Shown here: positions 26,820 through 34,624 of the stretch, one piece after another
How the letters are laid out: each line of letters begins with the position of its first letter
Position numbering within the stretch: the first letter of the stretch is position 1
Source: DDH964 sp963806685
Lineage (GTDB): Bacteria > Desulfobacterota > Desulfuromonadia > Desulfuromonadales > DDH964
Reading direction: 5' to 3'
Assembly: GCA_963806685.1 (NCBI GenBank)
Contig: CAWDZB010000010.1
Coordinates: 1-64,000 of the forward strand
DNA: 64,000 nucleotides
Program-made: the position numbers and the translations under genes
The notes under the pieces: model-generated
Database searches by the model: none
What the model saw: the letters and a program-made list of their open reading frames with translations, nothing else
What the model was told of the DNA's origin: nothing

Positions 26820-27478
26820 GGCTTCCCTTTCGACAGGCGAATCCCCAAAGCTTCCAGCGACATCCCCGCGCCGGCGACTTCGGCGAGCAGATGGTCGGCA
26901 CCGGCCGTATCGCAGGCAGCCAGCAGCTCGGGCAGTCCCCCCTCCAGAAGACGGTGCAAAATCTCGACATTATATTCGCCATTTGGCGGCAGTGTCAACC
27001 ACTTGCGGCGCAGGGCGGCGAAGACCTCCAGAACCGCTTCCCATTCCCCGCCGTATTGCCCGGCAAGGCGGTCGCGCAGCAGGACGGCGAGGGCCGGGCT
27101 GGCGCCGCCGGTGGCCGCGGCCAAGGTCAGGGCGCCGCGGCGCAGCACTGCCGGCAGGGCAAAATCCCCCTGCTGCGGATCATCGGCGACATTCACCAGG
27201 ATCCCCGCGGCGTGGGCCTCTTCGGCGACCGCCTCATTCACCCGGGGATCATCGGTGGCGGCAAAGGCCAGCCGGGCACCGGCAAGGTCGCCGCGGCGGT
27301 AGGGTCGTCCCACCAGTTCCACTCCCTGCGGCAGAGCCGCGGCCTGCGCCGGTGCTATCAGCCGGACCCGGGCCCCGGCGGCCAGCAGGCCGTTAATCTT
27401 GCGCAGGCCGACGGCGCCGCCGCCGACGACGACGCAGAGGTGGCCTTTGAGCTGCAGGTGAATGGGATAATCGGCCAT
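26816..27478 (-). CDS. Precorrin-2 dehydrogenase / sirohydrochlorin ferrochelatase (Met8/CysG-N type)
   Basis: 220 residues. It oxidises precorrin-2 to sirohydrochlorin with NAD and may insert iron to give siroheme. The N-terminal Rossmann motif is CVVVGGGAVGLRK; FAATDD and VNVADDPQQGDFALPA follow, matching the CysG N-terminal domain. The ATG at 27478 abuts a heptamer array, and no Shine-Dalgarno sequence lies in front of it, yet family alignment supports this start (YPIHLQLKG). It uses the product of CobA-HemD in the same operon. Confidence 0.93.
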   Translation of the reverse strand: MADYPIHLQLKGHLCVVVGGGAVGLRKINGLLAAGARVRLIAPAQAAALPQGVELVGRPYRRGDLAGARLAFAATDDPRVNEAVAEEAHAAGILVNVADDPQQGDFALPAVLRRGALTLAAATGGASPALAVLLRDRLAGQYGGEWEAVLEVFAALRRKWLTLPPNGEYNVEILHRLLEGGLPELLAACDTAGADHLLAEVAGAGMSLEALGIRLSKGKP

Positions 27479-27480
27479 GT

Positions 27481-27575
27481 CAGGTGTCAGGTGTCAGGTG
27501 TCAGGTGTCAGGTGTCAGGTGTCAGGTGTCAGGTGTCAGGTGTCAGGTGCCAGGTGCCAGGTGCCAGGTCCAGGG
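27481..27575. repeat. Heptamer tandem array, CAGGTGT x9 then CAGGTGC x3
   Basis: Nine exact caggtgt units run from 27481 to 27543, followed by three caggtgc units (27544-27564) and partial units. A related degenerate set (ctgaatc, ctgaaac, ctgattc) continues at about 27592-27620. The array starts two nt from the ATG of the siroheme dehydrogenase on the minus strand and occupies the place where its ribosome-binding site should be. Each unit contains TGA on the minus strand, so all frames are closed every 21 nt. Confidence 0.95.
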
Positions 27576-27624
27576 AGGATATATGTCTCTCCTGAATCCT
27601 GAAACCTGATTCCTGAATCCTTGT

Positions 27625-28200
27625 TCAGATGCCGAACAGTTCGGCCTCGACCAGCTCGCAGAGGAGTTGGCCGAAGAAGAGCGCGGCCTCGGCACACCGC
27701 GCCGGTGATTCGCTGCTGACCGCAAACCACCGGTCGACCAGCTCGTCCCCCGGCTCCTCGCGTAGCGGACCGAGGAACACAATCCCGCAGCCGACCTGGC
27801 GGGCCGCCTGCAGCAATTCGGATATCCCCTCGTCGCGGCTGCCGTCGCTCAGAAACAGCAGGATATCGTCGCCGCCGGCCAGCATGCGCAGCTGCCGGGC
27901 AGCCGCCTGGCGCTGCATTCCGTAGCGTCCAAGCGACTGCAGCAGGGTGCCGTCTCCGCCGAGAGCAAAGACTGGCAACTGGGGTCGTTCGAAAGCCAGC
28001 CGGTGCAGAAAGCGGTCGGCAACCAATTCGGCCACCGTGGCGAGAGGCCCGCTGCCGGCGAGGAACAGCCTCGAGTTGCGATGGAAGGCGGCAACCACCT
28101 GCCCGGCAAAGCCGGCAACGGCTTCCGGGTCATTGAGAAAACTCTCGTCCAGGCAGGTTCCCAACTCGGCAACGGCTCTCGTGATCTTCTCCTGGTCCAT
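27625..28200 (-). CDS. SIS-domain protein, GmhA-like
   Basis: 191 residues from ATG 28200 (GAGG box; an in-frame GTG at 28215 is possible). The single SIS fold shows the LFLAGSGPLATVAELVADRF phosphosugar-binding start, the GGDDILLFLSDGSRDEGI segment and a C-terminal LFFGQLLCELVE helix, like phosphoheptose isomerases. In GmhA the catalytic residues are Glu/His pairs that I cannot confirm here. It may be an isomerase or a phosphosugar-binding protein. It is the first gene on the minus strand before the haem operon. Confidence 0.8.
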   Translation of the reverse strand: MDQEKITRAVAELGTCLDESFLNDPEAVAGFAGQVVAAFHRNSRLFLAGSGPLATVAELVADRFLHRLAFERPQLPVFALGGDGTLLQSLGRYGMQRQAAARQLRMLAGGDDILLFLSDGSRDEGISELLQAARQVGCGIVFLGPLREEPGDELVDRWFAVSSESPARCAEAALFFGQLLCELVEAELFGI

Positions 28201-28366
28201 GCGTTCGGCCCTCACTTCCCTGAATTTCCGGCATCATAGGGCGCCATTCTAATGGTGTCAAGGCGTTCGCCGGGGGAATTATGCCTTGCTTTTTTCCGGG
28301 GCTGTTTTATGATGAACGTTATTGCAGGACAGTTGCTGAACCAATTTCATCCCAAAGGAGAACCTC

Positions 28367-28696
28367 ATGGCGAGCGATAAAGTCGTGCATTTGACCGACG
28401 ACAGTTTTGAAAATGATGTGACCAAATCCTCGACGCCGGTCCTGGTGGACTTCTGGGCGTCGTGGTGTGCTCCCTGCAAGGCGATCGGCCCGGTGATCGA
28501 CGGCCTGGCCGAAGAATATGCCGGCAAGGTCAAGGTGGCCAAACTCAATGTCGACGAAAACCCTGCCACCCCCGGCAAGTTCGGCGTCCGCGGCATCCCG
28601 ACGCTGATCCTGTTCAAGGACGGCAAGGTGGTCGACCAGGTGGTCGGGGCGGTTCCCAAGAACCAGCTGGAGGGGCTGATCAAAAAGGCGCTCTGA
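28367..28696 (+). CDS. trxA: Thioredoxin
   Basis: 109 residues, normal length. The active site is WCAPCK, preceded by VLVDFWA, with the cis-Pro in GIPTLILFKDG. It is a cytoplasmic dithiol reductant. An AAAGGAG box lies before ATG 28367. It is divergent from the SIS gene and is followed by a strong intrinsic terminator, so it appears monocistronic. Confidence 0.97.
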   Translation: MASDKVVHLTDDSFENDVTKSSTPVLVDFWASWCAPCKAIGPVIDGLAEEYAGKVKVAKLNVDENPATPGKFGVRGIPTLILFKDGKVVDQVVGAVPKNQLEGLIKKAL

Positions 28697-28720
28697 CCCC
28701 GGCGCTGAAACTGGTCCAGC

Positions 28721-28754
28721 AAAAAGCCCCGTCGCTTGCCGACGGGGCTTTTTG
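28721..28754 (+). terminator. Intrinsic terminator after trxA
   Basis: Perfect stem aaaagccccgtc/gacggggctttt with a gcttgcc loop and a T run. The A run on the other side lets it also end the minus-strand DUF4124 gene, so it is probably bidirectional. Confidence 0.93.
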
Positions 28755-28761
28755 CTTGTCT

Positions 28762-29259
28762 TCAGGGAGCTTTGACCTCCTGCAACGCCTCGGACACTTT
28801 CTCCACCTGTGCCGCGCTTGCCCCGGCTGCGGACATGGACTGCAGCAGGGCCGCCTTGTCCTGCGCTGCCTGGGACATCGCTGCCAGGGCGGCCATGGTA
28901 CCGGCCTGGGTGTGAAGTCGAGGATAGTATCTTTGCCGCCGGGCCTGGCGATAGCTTTCGGCGATATTCTGAGCCGCATCCAACCACTCTGTCATCTGCT
29001 GTTGCTCAGCCAGGCGCTTCTGGTCGCGAGCCCGGAGGTAGGCTTCGGTCTCCTGGCTGGTACCGGCCGGAACCTGCATCGGCACCACGTTCACAGCCCC
29101 TGAAGGGGAACTCGATTTCTGCCTACACCCCGGCGGAAAGCGGGCCGGGTCATCGGTAAAAACCAGCCTGCCATTGGTGTCGCGGCACCGGAAAACCTCT
29201 GCCTGGGCGACGGTTGCCAGCAACAGAAGCAACAGCATCGTTTTAAGCAAGCCCCGCAT
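28762..29259 (-). CDS. Secreted DUF4124-type protein
   Basis: 165 residues. A signal peptide (MRGLLKTMLLLLLLATVAQA, about 1-20) is followed by a DUF4124-like start: a VFRCRDTNGRLVFTDDPARF strand pair with the Y/F-x-W/C-x-D-x-x-G-x pattern, here with Cys. The rest is a Gln/Ala-rich helical tail (about 65-165), likely coiled coil. Function unknown. It ends against the bidirectional terminator shared with trxA. Confidence 0.72.
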   Translation of the reverse strand: MRGLLKTMLLLLLLATVAQAEVFRCRDTNGRLVFTDDPARFPPGCRQKSSSPSGAVNVVPMQVPAGTSQETEAYLRARDQKRLAEQQQMTEWLDAAQNIAESYRQARRQRYYPRLHTQAGTMAALAAMSQAAQDKAALLQSMSAAGASAAQVEKVSEALQEVKAP

Positions 29260-29354
29260 CGCCGACCTCCTTGCCCTCGAAAGTCCAGATTCGACAGCTC
29301 AAGCATAGCACCGAGGCATGCTTCCTCAACCTTGCCGCCGAGTGGGCCTGCGGA

Positions 29355-29609
29355 CTAGGGGGTACCCGCCCGCCGTTCCTGGCGCAGCCGCTGGTAATCG
29401 TCGTAGCTCATGCAGTCGACCTGGTCAAGGCAATCCTGCATCTCCCGCGCTCCTCCGAGCTGGTAACACTCTTGGCGCTGCCGATCCTGGAATCCCTGGT
29501 ACCAGGCCCGGTAGCTGCAACCCGCCCCGGCCAGGACCAGGCCCCCCAGCGCCAATAGAAAAAGGCCTCGCCCTGCCAAAACGCTCCCCTTTCGGTCAAC
29601 AACTGCCAC
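29355..29609 (-). CDS. Small lipoprotein, unknown
   Basis: 84 residues. An N-terminal hydrophobic segment ends in a lipobox, LAGAGC, with Cys31 as the likely lipidated residue. The mature part has Cys pairs (QECYQLGG, QDCLDQVDC) and many Arg/Gln. No family is recognised. It is on the minus strand, 96 nt upstream of the DUF4124 gene and downstream of darP. Confidence 0.6.
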   Translation of the reverse strand: MAVVDRKGSVLAGRGLFLLALGGLVLAGAGCSYRAWYQGFQDRQRQECYQLGGAREMQDCLDQVDCMSYDDYQRLRQERRAGTP

Positions 29610-29658
29610 AGACTTGCCGGGCGATTGACCTGGTTTGCAGGTTTCCGCAACTGCCGGC

Positions 29659-30183
29659 CTAATCCCCGGTGGATGCCTGTTCCGATCCGGTCAGCGCACC
29701 CGCCACCTCCCGCAGGCGGCGGAAGATCTGCCTCGCGGCAGACTTGTCTCCGGAGCAGGCGGCCCGCGAAAGTCGCGCCAGTTCCTTGAAGTCGAGAATG
29801 GGGGAACGACGGCCGAGTTCCGCCAGGGTCGCCTCGGCCTGGTCGGGATCGCAGAGCCGGTCGCGCCACTGTTCGAGCTGGTGAAAGGCCCGCTGCTCCT
29901 CCCAGTGGCGCTCGCTCTGGCCGAGCAGGTGCTTCTGGATGGCCGCGGCCTCTTCGGGGCGCTGGCGCAGCATACCGCCCAGGTGTTTGACCTGGCGCTT
30001 GCGGGCTCCGTGCCCCTTGGTGCGCCGGGCCAGCTCCACCTCCTCACGCACCTCGTCACTCAGTTGCAGCCCGGCCACCACGGCATCGGCCACCTCGGCA
30101 AGCTGGCCAGCCAACTCCTCGATCCCCTTGGCAGCACGCTTCAGAGCGGACTTGCTGGGCTGTTGGTACTCTTCGGAATCCAT
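29659..30183 (-). CDS. darP: DarP/YjgA (DUF615) ribosome-associated protein
   Basis: 174 residues, helical and charged. It matches the DarP pattern: SKSALKRAAKGIEELAGQL at the start, LSDEVREEVELARR, KRQVKHLGGMLRQ, FHQLEQWRDRL and the C-terminal ARQIFRRLREV. DarP helps late assembly of the 50S subunit. ATG 30183 has a GGAGA box; TTG 30186 is adjacent. It follows dtd in the same direction. Confidence 0.9.
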   Translation of the reverse strand: MDSEEYQQPSKSALKRAAKGIEELAGQLAEVADAVVAGLQLSDEVREEVELARRTKGHGARKRQVKHLGGMLRQRPEEAAAIQKHLLGQSERHWEEQRAFHQLEQWRDRLCDPDQAEATLAELGRRSPILDFKELARLSRAACSGDKSAARQIFRRLREVAGALTGSEQASTGD

Positions 30184-30232
30184 CAATTCTCCAATCGAAA
30201 GGGACCGTCCCCATTGGGGGGGAGGTTCCCGG

Positions 30233-30682
30233 TCAAAATTCCTTGCCGCTGTCGAGAAGCAGGGTGACCGGGCCGTCGTTGACCAGCTCCACCGCCATCT
30301 CCGCCTGGAAGATCCCGGTGGCCACGGTCAACCCCAGCTGCCGCAGCCGCTCGACATATTGCAGGTACAGTGCATTGGCCAACTCCGGCGACGCGGCGGC
30401 GGAAAATCCCGGTCGGCGCCCCTTGCGGCAATCGCCGTAGAGGGTGAACTGGGAGACGACCAGCACGCAGCCTCCGGCCTCGCTCACCGAGCGGTTCATC
30501 TTCCCCTGGGCGTCCTCGAAAATCCGCAGTCCCGCAGTTTTCTCAGCCAGGCTGCGGGCATCGGCCTCGCAGTCTCCCTGGCCGACGCCGAGCAGCACCA
30601 GCAGGCCGGGACCGATCGCGCCGATCGTTTCACCGCCGACCCGGACCTGCGCCCGGCTAACCCGCTGAAGAACCGCCCGCAT
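30233..30682 (-). CDS. dtd: D-aminoacyl-tRNA deacylase
   Basis: 149 residues, normal length. The two signature motifs are present: SQFTLYGD and the C-terminal NDGPVT. It hydrolyses D-aminoacyl-tRNA (and Gly-tRNA-Ala) and acts as a homodimer. It begins MRAVLQRVSRAQV, the family's usual start. It is part of a minus-strand run from dapF to darP. Confidence 0.97.
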   Translation of the reverse strand: MRAVLQRVSRAQVRVGGETIGAIGPGLLVLLGVGQGDCEADARSLAEKTAGLRIFEDAQGKMNRSVSEAGGCVLVVSQFTLYGDCRKGRRPGFSAAASPELANALYLQYVERLRQLGLTVATGIFQAEMAVELVNDGPVTLLLDSGKEF

Positions 30683-30850
30683 CTATAATAGCCTCCCATC
30701 CGGTTGCCTGTCCCTGAGCCTTCTGGTCTTGTTCGCCCCTGGCCGTGTTGCGGCTCCTTGGCTTAGCGTCGAAGCTAGGCCAACGCCGCCACGCCTTGCC
30801 AGAGGCAAGCAATCCACAAAATCCTGGCGGGCAATCAACCGCATGGCAGG

Positions 30851-31699
30851 CTAGGTCTCCCCCGCCAGCCGGCGCAGCAACGCCAGGTTGCGCAGATCAA
30901 ATTCGTTCTTCTCGCCCGGCGGGGTCTCCAGGATCTTGGGCACGGCGGCAAAGCGCACATCGCCCATCAGGCAGGCGAAGCCGGGTTCACCGATGCAGCC
31001 CTGGCCGACATGCTCGTGGCGGTCGACCCGCGAACCGCAGGGTTTCTTGCTGTCATTGACATGGAACAACCGGATCCTTTCGCAGCCGATGATCCGATCG
31101 AAATCGGTCATCATGGCGGCATACCCCTCCGGTCCGGAGAGGTCATAGCCGGCGGCAAAGACGTGGCAGGTGTCGAGGCAGATGCCGAACTCGTGCTGCG
31201 GAACCAGTTCCATGATCCGCGCCAGATGCTCGAAGCGCCAGCCGAGATGGCTCCCCATGCCGGCGGTGGTTTCGAGCAGAACCTGCACCCCCGTCGGAAC
31301 CGTGGTGAAAATCTCGCGGAAGGCTGCGGCAATGCGCTGCAAACCGGGCTCCTCGCCAACCCCGAGGTGGGCACCGGGGTGCATTACCAGGGATTCAACT
31401 CCGAGCAGCGCGCAGCGCTCCAGCTCGTCGCGAAAGGCCGCCTTGGACTTCTCCCACTTTTCGTCGTCCGGGGCCGCGAGGTTGATGAGGTAGCTGTCGT
31501 GGGCGGCCACTGCTTCGATCGGGCTGTTTTCGCGGTTGGCCCGGAAGGCCGCGGCGCTCGCCGCGGAAATCGGCTTGGCGCGCCACTGGCTGGCGTTCCT
31601 GGTGAAAATCTGGATTGCCGTGCAGCCGATCTCCTCGCCGCGGGCAAAGGCCAACTCCACGCCGCCGCTGATCGACACGTGGACTCCTAGAGGTTGCAT
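30851..31699 (-). CDS. nfo: Endonuclease IV (AP endonuclease)
   Basis: 282 residues from ATG 31699, which has a CAAGGAG box. It cleaves DNA at abasic sites and uses a three-zinc site. Motifs are the IFTRNASQWRAKP segment, ESLVMHPGAHLG, VLLETTAGMGSHLG, ICLDTCHVFAAGYDL, FHVNDSKKPCGSRVDRHEHVGQG and the late LETPPGEKNEFD. Reading further upstream gives only an Arg-rich extension, so this start is firm. The 168 nt between it and dtd hold no gene. Confidence 0.96.
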   Translation of the reverse strand: MQPLGVHVSISGGVELAFARGEEIGCTAIQIFTRNASQWRAKPISAASAAAFRANRENSPIEAVAAHDSYLINLAAPDDEKWEKSKAAFRDELERCALLGVESLVMHPGAHLGVGEEPGLQRIAAAFREIFTTVPTGVQVLLETTAGMGSHLGWRFEHLARIMELVPQHEFGICLDTCHVFAAGYDLSGPEGYAAMMTDFDRIIGCERIRLFHVNDSKKPCGSRVDRHEHVGQGCIGEPGFACLMGDVRFAAVPKILETPPGEKNEFDLRNLALLRRLAGET

Positions 31700-31718
31700 C
31701 AGGGCTCCTTGTAGGAGG

Positions 31719-32354
31719 TTACAGCCAGGAGGCCACCAGCTGCGCCGCGGCCTGGGCCGAGGGGACCTGGTGGTCAACGCTGGTATCGGCGGCGCCAGGC
31801 CCCACCAGGACGGTGGTCATGCCGAGGTGCTTGGCGGTGGCCAGGTTGTCGAGGGAGTCCTCGACCATTACGCAGCGCTCACCGGGCAGGCCGAGCCGCT
31901 GCAGCACGCCAAGATAGGGGTCGGGGTTGGGCTTGGGCTGGTAGGCGGCGATGCGGATGTCGAAGATCTCCTCGAAGGCGCCGGCCAGGTCGAGGGCGGC
32001 AAGAACCTTCTCGGCATGCCCCCGGGAGCCATTGGTAAAGACGAAACGGCGGGTCGCCAGCTGCTGCAGACTGCTGCGCAGCTGCGGGTCGGGCTGCAGG
32101 CGGCCGGTTAGGTCGACGTCGTGCACGTACTCGAGGTAGTCCTCGGGGTCGACCGCGTAGTGGCGGATCAATCCCTGGAGGGTCGCGCCATAGGCCTTCC
32201 AGTAGTGGCGGCGCAGGCCGTCGACCTGGCCTGTGGGAATGGCGACGACTTCCTCCATGTAGCGGTTGATCCGCTGGTCGATCAGCGAAAAGAGGTCTCG
32301 CTCCGGAGCGTAGAGGGTGTTATCGAGATCGAACAAAACGGCGGCTGTCATCAT
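31719..32354 (-). CDS. HAD hydrolase, pyrimidine 5'-nucleotidase-like
   Basis: 211 residues. HAD motif I is VLFDLDNTLYAPE, motif II is VFTNGSR, motif III Lys is in YQPKPNPDPY and motif IV is MVEDSLDNLATAK. DLDNTLY is typical of Sdt1/pyrimidine 5'-nucleotidase-like members. Its start overlaps the stop of the HIT gene (ATGA), indicating translational coupling. The natural substrate is not shown by the sequence. Confidence 0.9.
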   Translation of the reverse strand: MMTAAVLFDLDNTLYAPERDLFSLIDQRINRYMEEVVAIPTGQVDGLRRHYWKAYGATLQGLIRHYAVDPEDYLEYVHDVDLTGRLQPDPQLRSSLQQLATRRFVFTNGSRGHAEKVLAALDLAGAFEEIFDIRIAAYQPKPNPDPYLGVLQRLGLPGERCVMVEDSLDNLATAKHLGMTTVLVGPGAADTSVDHQVPSAQAAAQLVASWL

Positions 32355-32779
32355 GCTCCTAAAGGGGCGGCAAGCGCCCCGCGGATCAGGGTGATGCGCT
32401 CAGCATACTCTTCGGTCCCCAGTAGCCGCGCTTCGTGCGGCTCACTCCAGATCGGCCGCGGCCAGAGGGGATCGTCTGCAGAGCGCGGCACCAGGTGCCA
32501 GTGCATGTGCGGGACCATGTTGCCGAGCAGCTCGTAGTTGATCTTGGTCGGCCGGAAGAGTTCGGCCAACACCCGGGCCACCCGGTTGATCTCTTCCATC
32601 ACCCCTTGGCGAGTCGCCAAATCGAGGTGGAAGAGCTCGGTGACGTGGTTCCTGGTAAAGACGAAGCAGTAGCCGGCAAAGAACTGGTCGCGGTTGAGGG
32701 TCACGTAGCAGTGCTCCAGCTCGGCAATCCGCAGCTCCGGTTCCGCGCCCCACTTGCCGCACATCGGGCAGGCGCTCAT
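32351..32779 (-). CDS. HIT family protein
   Basis: 142 residues. The histidine triad is in NMVPHMHWHLVPR (HxHxH), with GYCFVFTRNHVTELFHL before it. CPMC near the N-terminus and a later Cys resemble zinc-binding HIT proteins. The family hydrolyses nucleotide phosphoramidates or dinucleotides. It overlaps dapF upstream and the HAD gene downstream by ATGA. Confidence 0.9.
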   Translation of the reverse strand: MSACPMCGKWGAEPELRIAELEHCYVTLNRDQFFAGYCFVFTRNHVTELFHLDLATRQGVMEEINRVARVLAELFRPTKINYELLGNMVPHMHWHLVPRSADDPLWPRPIWSEPHEARLLGTEEYAERITLIRGALAAPLGA

Positions 32780-33615
32780 TGCGGACGGTACTCCCCGGAA
32801 AAGACCTCTACGGCAGGTCCGGTCATCAGCACCGGTCCGGCTGCCGTCCATTCCAGCTCCAGGGTGCCGCCGCGCAGGCGGTTGCGCAGCACCCGGTCGG
32901 TCCGACCGCCAAGGACGCCGGCGACCGTAACCGCCGAGGCGCCGGTGCCGCAGGCCAGGGTCTCCCCTGCCCCCCGTTCCCAGGTCCGCTGGCGCACCTC
33001 GCCGCGGGAGAGGATTTCGACGAACTCGACGTTGGTACGGCGGGGAAAGAGGTTGTGGTTCTCGATGAGCGGGCCGAAGCGGGCCACCGGGAATTCGTCC
33101 AGTCCCTCGACATAGATCACGCAGTGGGGATTTCCCATGGAGACGCAGGTGATACGGAAGGAATGGCCGTCGACGACCAGCTCTTCTTCCACCACCTGGG
33201 CGTCGGGGGCACCGGCCATGGGGATCTCGCCGCGCAGCAGCCGCGGCGGTCCCATGTCCACCCGGACCTTGTCCACCTTGCCGGCGCTGTTGAGAAGGAG
33301 TTGCAGGGTCTTGATGCCGTCGCCGGTCTCGACCCGCATTTCCCGTTTGGCGCTCAGGCCGTGGTCGTAGGCAAACTTGGCGACGCAGCGTACCCCGTTG
33401 CCGCACATTTCGGCCTCGCTGCCGTCGGCATTGAACATGCGCATCCGTATGTCGGCGAATTCCGAGGGGAGGATCAATATCAGGCCGTCCGAACCGATGC
33501 CGAAATGGCGATCGCTGATCTCTCGGGCCAGCGCGGCGGGATCGGCCGGCGTCTCCTCGAAGCCGTTGACGTAGACGTAGTCGTTGCCGGCGCCCTGCAT
33601 CTTGACGAATTTCAT
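32776..33615 (-). CDS. dapF: Diaminopimelate epimerase
   Basis: 279 residues from ATG 33615 (AGGGG box). It interconverts LL- and meso-diaminopimelate for lysine and peptidoglycan. The two catalytic Cys lie in EMCGNGVRC and LACGTGASAV; KMQGAGNDY and GNPHCVIYV are also present. Longer readings upstream lack similarity to the family. It is the first gene of the run dapF - HIT - HAD - nfo - dtd - darP. Confidence 0.97.
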   Translation of the reverse strand: MKFVKMQGAGNDYVYVNGFEETPADPAALAREISDRHFGIGSDGLILILPSEFADIRMRMFNADGSEAEMCGNGVRCVAKFAYDHGLSAKREMRVETGDGIKTLQLLLNSAGKVDKVRVDMGPPRLLRGEIPMAGAPDAQVVEEELVVDGHSFRITCVSMGNPHCVIYVEGLDEFPVARFGPLIENHNLFPRRTNVEFVEILSRGEVRQRTWERGAGETLACGTGASAVTVAGVLGGRTDRVLRNRLRGGTLELEWTAAGPVLMTGPAVEVFSGEYRPQ

Positions 33616-33767
33616 ACCCCTGTCACCCTTTCCCGATCCCGAAACATGACCGCAGGCGACCATTATAGGCCGCCGTTCGATTCCGGGCAACCGTCATTGC
33701 ACGGCGTGTTGACCCCCCCGGACGGCTCACGTATGATGGGTTAAATTGCATGCAAAGGAGTCGCCCG

Positions 33768-33989
33768 ATGGCCTTCAACCTGAAAACCAAACTCTGGCAG
33801 ACCGGAGCCCTCGACTGGTGGGCTTTCATCGACGGTGAGGACATCTACCTCGGCAGCCGGGAATTTCCCACCCCGCCCGAAGAAGGGGATGAGTGGATCG
33901 TGAAGGAGACCGGCGACATCTTTCGCATCGTCGACGGCGAGATCCGCAAGGTCGGCAACCGCCCTCCGGAGGTCCCGGAATGGCTGTGA
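33768..33989 (+). CDS. Small acidic protein, unknown
   Basis: 73 residues with an AAAGGAG box seven nt before ATG 33768. It is acidic and Trp-rich (KLWQTGALDWWAFIDGEDIYLGSREF...), apparently all-beta, without signal or membrane segment. I do not recognise the family. Its stop overlaps the start of the following MBL hydrolase by 10 nt, so the two are probably co-translated. Confidence 0.75.
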   Translation: MAFNLKTKLWQTGALDWWAFIDGEDIYLGSREFPTPPEEGDEWIVKETGDIFRIVDGEIRKVGNRPPEVPEWL

Positions 33990-34606
33990 AGGGTGAGCTG
34001 AAGGTCCTCCAGCTGCCGGCGGGGGAAATGAAGAACTTCGCCTACCTGGTTTACTGTCCGCAGAGCCGGCGGGGGATGGCTGTCGACCCCTCTTTCGCCC
34101 CGGAGGTGCTGCTGGCCGCGGCCCGGGAACGGGAGGTCGAGATCGATTTTCTGGTCAACACGCACGGTCATCGCGATCACTGCGCCGGCAATGCCCGAAT
34201 TCTCGAGGCCACCGGCGCCCGTCTCGCCGGCCACCCGGCCGACGTACCCGATGCGGACCTGGCGCTGGAGGAGGGCAGCACACTGGACGTCGGCGGGGGG
34301 CGGGTCACCGTCCTCCATACCCCGGGGCACACCCCCGGTTCCCTGACGCTCAATCCGCCGGGGGCGTTGATCACCGGCGATACCCTGTTCATCACCTTCG
34401 TCGGCCGCGCCGACCTTCCCGGCAGCGATCCGGAAGCGCTTTACGGCAGCCTGCGGCGTCTGGCCGCCTTTCCTGCCGCCACCCTGGTCTATCCCGGCCA
34501 CGACTACGGCCCTCGGCCGGTCTCGGACATCGCCTTCGAAACGGCCAACAACCCCTACCTGCAGTGTCCCGACCTGGCCAGTTTTCTCAAGCTCCGCTGC
34601 GGCTGA
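33980..34606 (+). CDS. Metallo-beta-lactamase fold hydrolase, glyoxalase II-like
   Basis: 208 residues. The metal motif THGHRDHCAG (HxHxDH) is followed by HTPGHTPGSL, ITGDTLFITFVGRADLPG and the final YPGHDYGP, the full set of glyoxalase II/persulfide dioxygenase-like proteins. The GRADLPG-type stretch resembles that group more than generic lactamases. It hydrolyses thioesters or oxidises persulfides; I cannot decide which. ATG 33980 overlaps the preceding small ORF. Confidence 0.88.
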   Translation: MAVKGELKVLQLPAGEMKNFAYLVYCPQSRRGMAVDPSFAPEVLLAAAREREVEIDFLVNTHGHRDHCAGNARILEATGARLAGHPADVPDADLALEEGSTLDVGGGRVTVLHTPGHTPGSLTLNPPGALITGDTLFITFVGRADLPGSDPEALYGSLRRLAAFPAATLVYPGHDYGPRPVSDIAFETANNPYLQCPDLASFLKLRCG

Positions 34607-34624
34607 ACCTGCCTCCGGAAAGCC

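Noticed and set aside
24783..27302. A long plus-strand frame across hemA and ccsA
   Set aside because: Shadow of three well-recognised minus-strand genes.
27481..27575. Possible CRISPR array
   Set aside because: Units are 7 nt, contiguous and without spacers; no cas genes are in the window.
30683..30850. Small RNA or gene between dtd and nfo
   Set aside because: Only a short stem (cttgccagaggcaag near 30796-30810) is visible, without a promoter or T-run.
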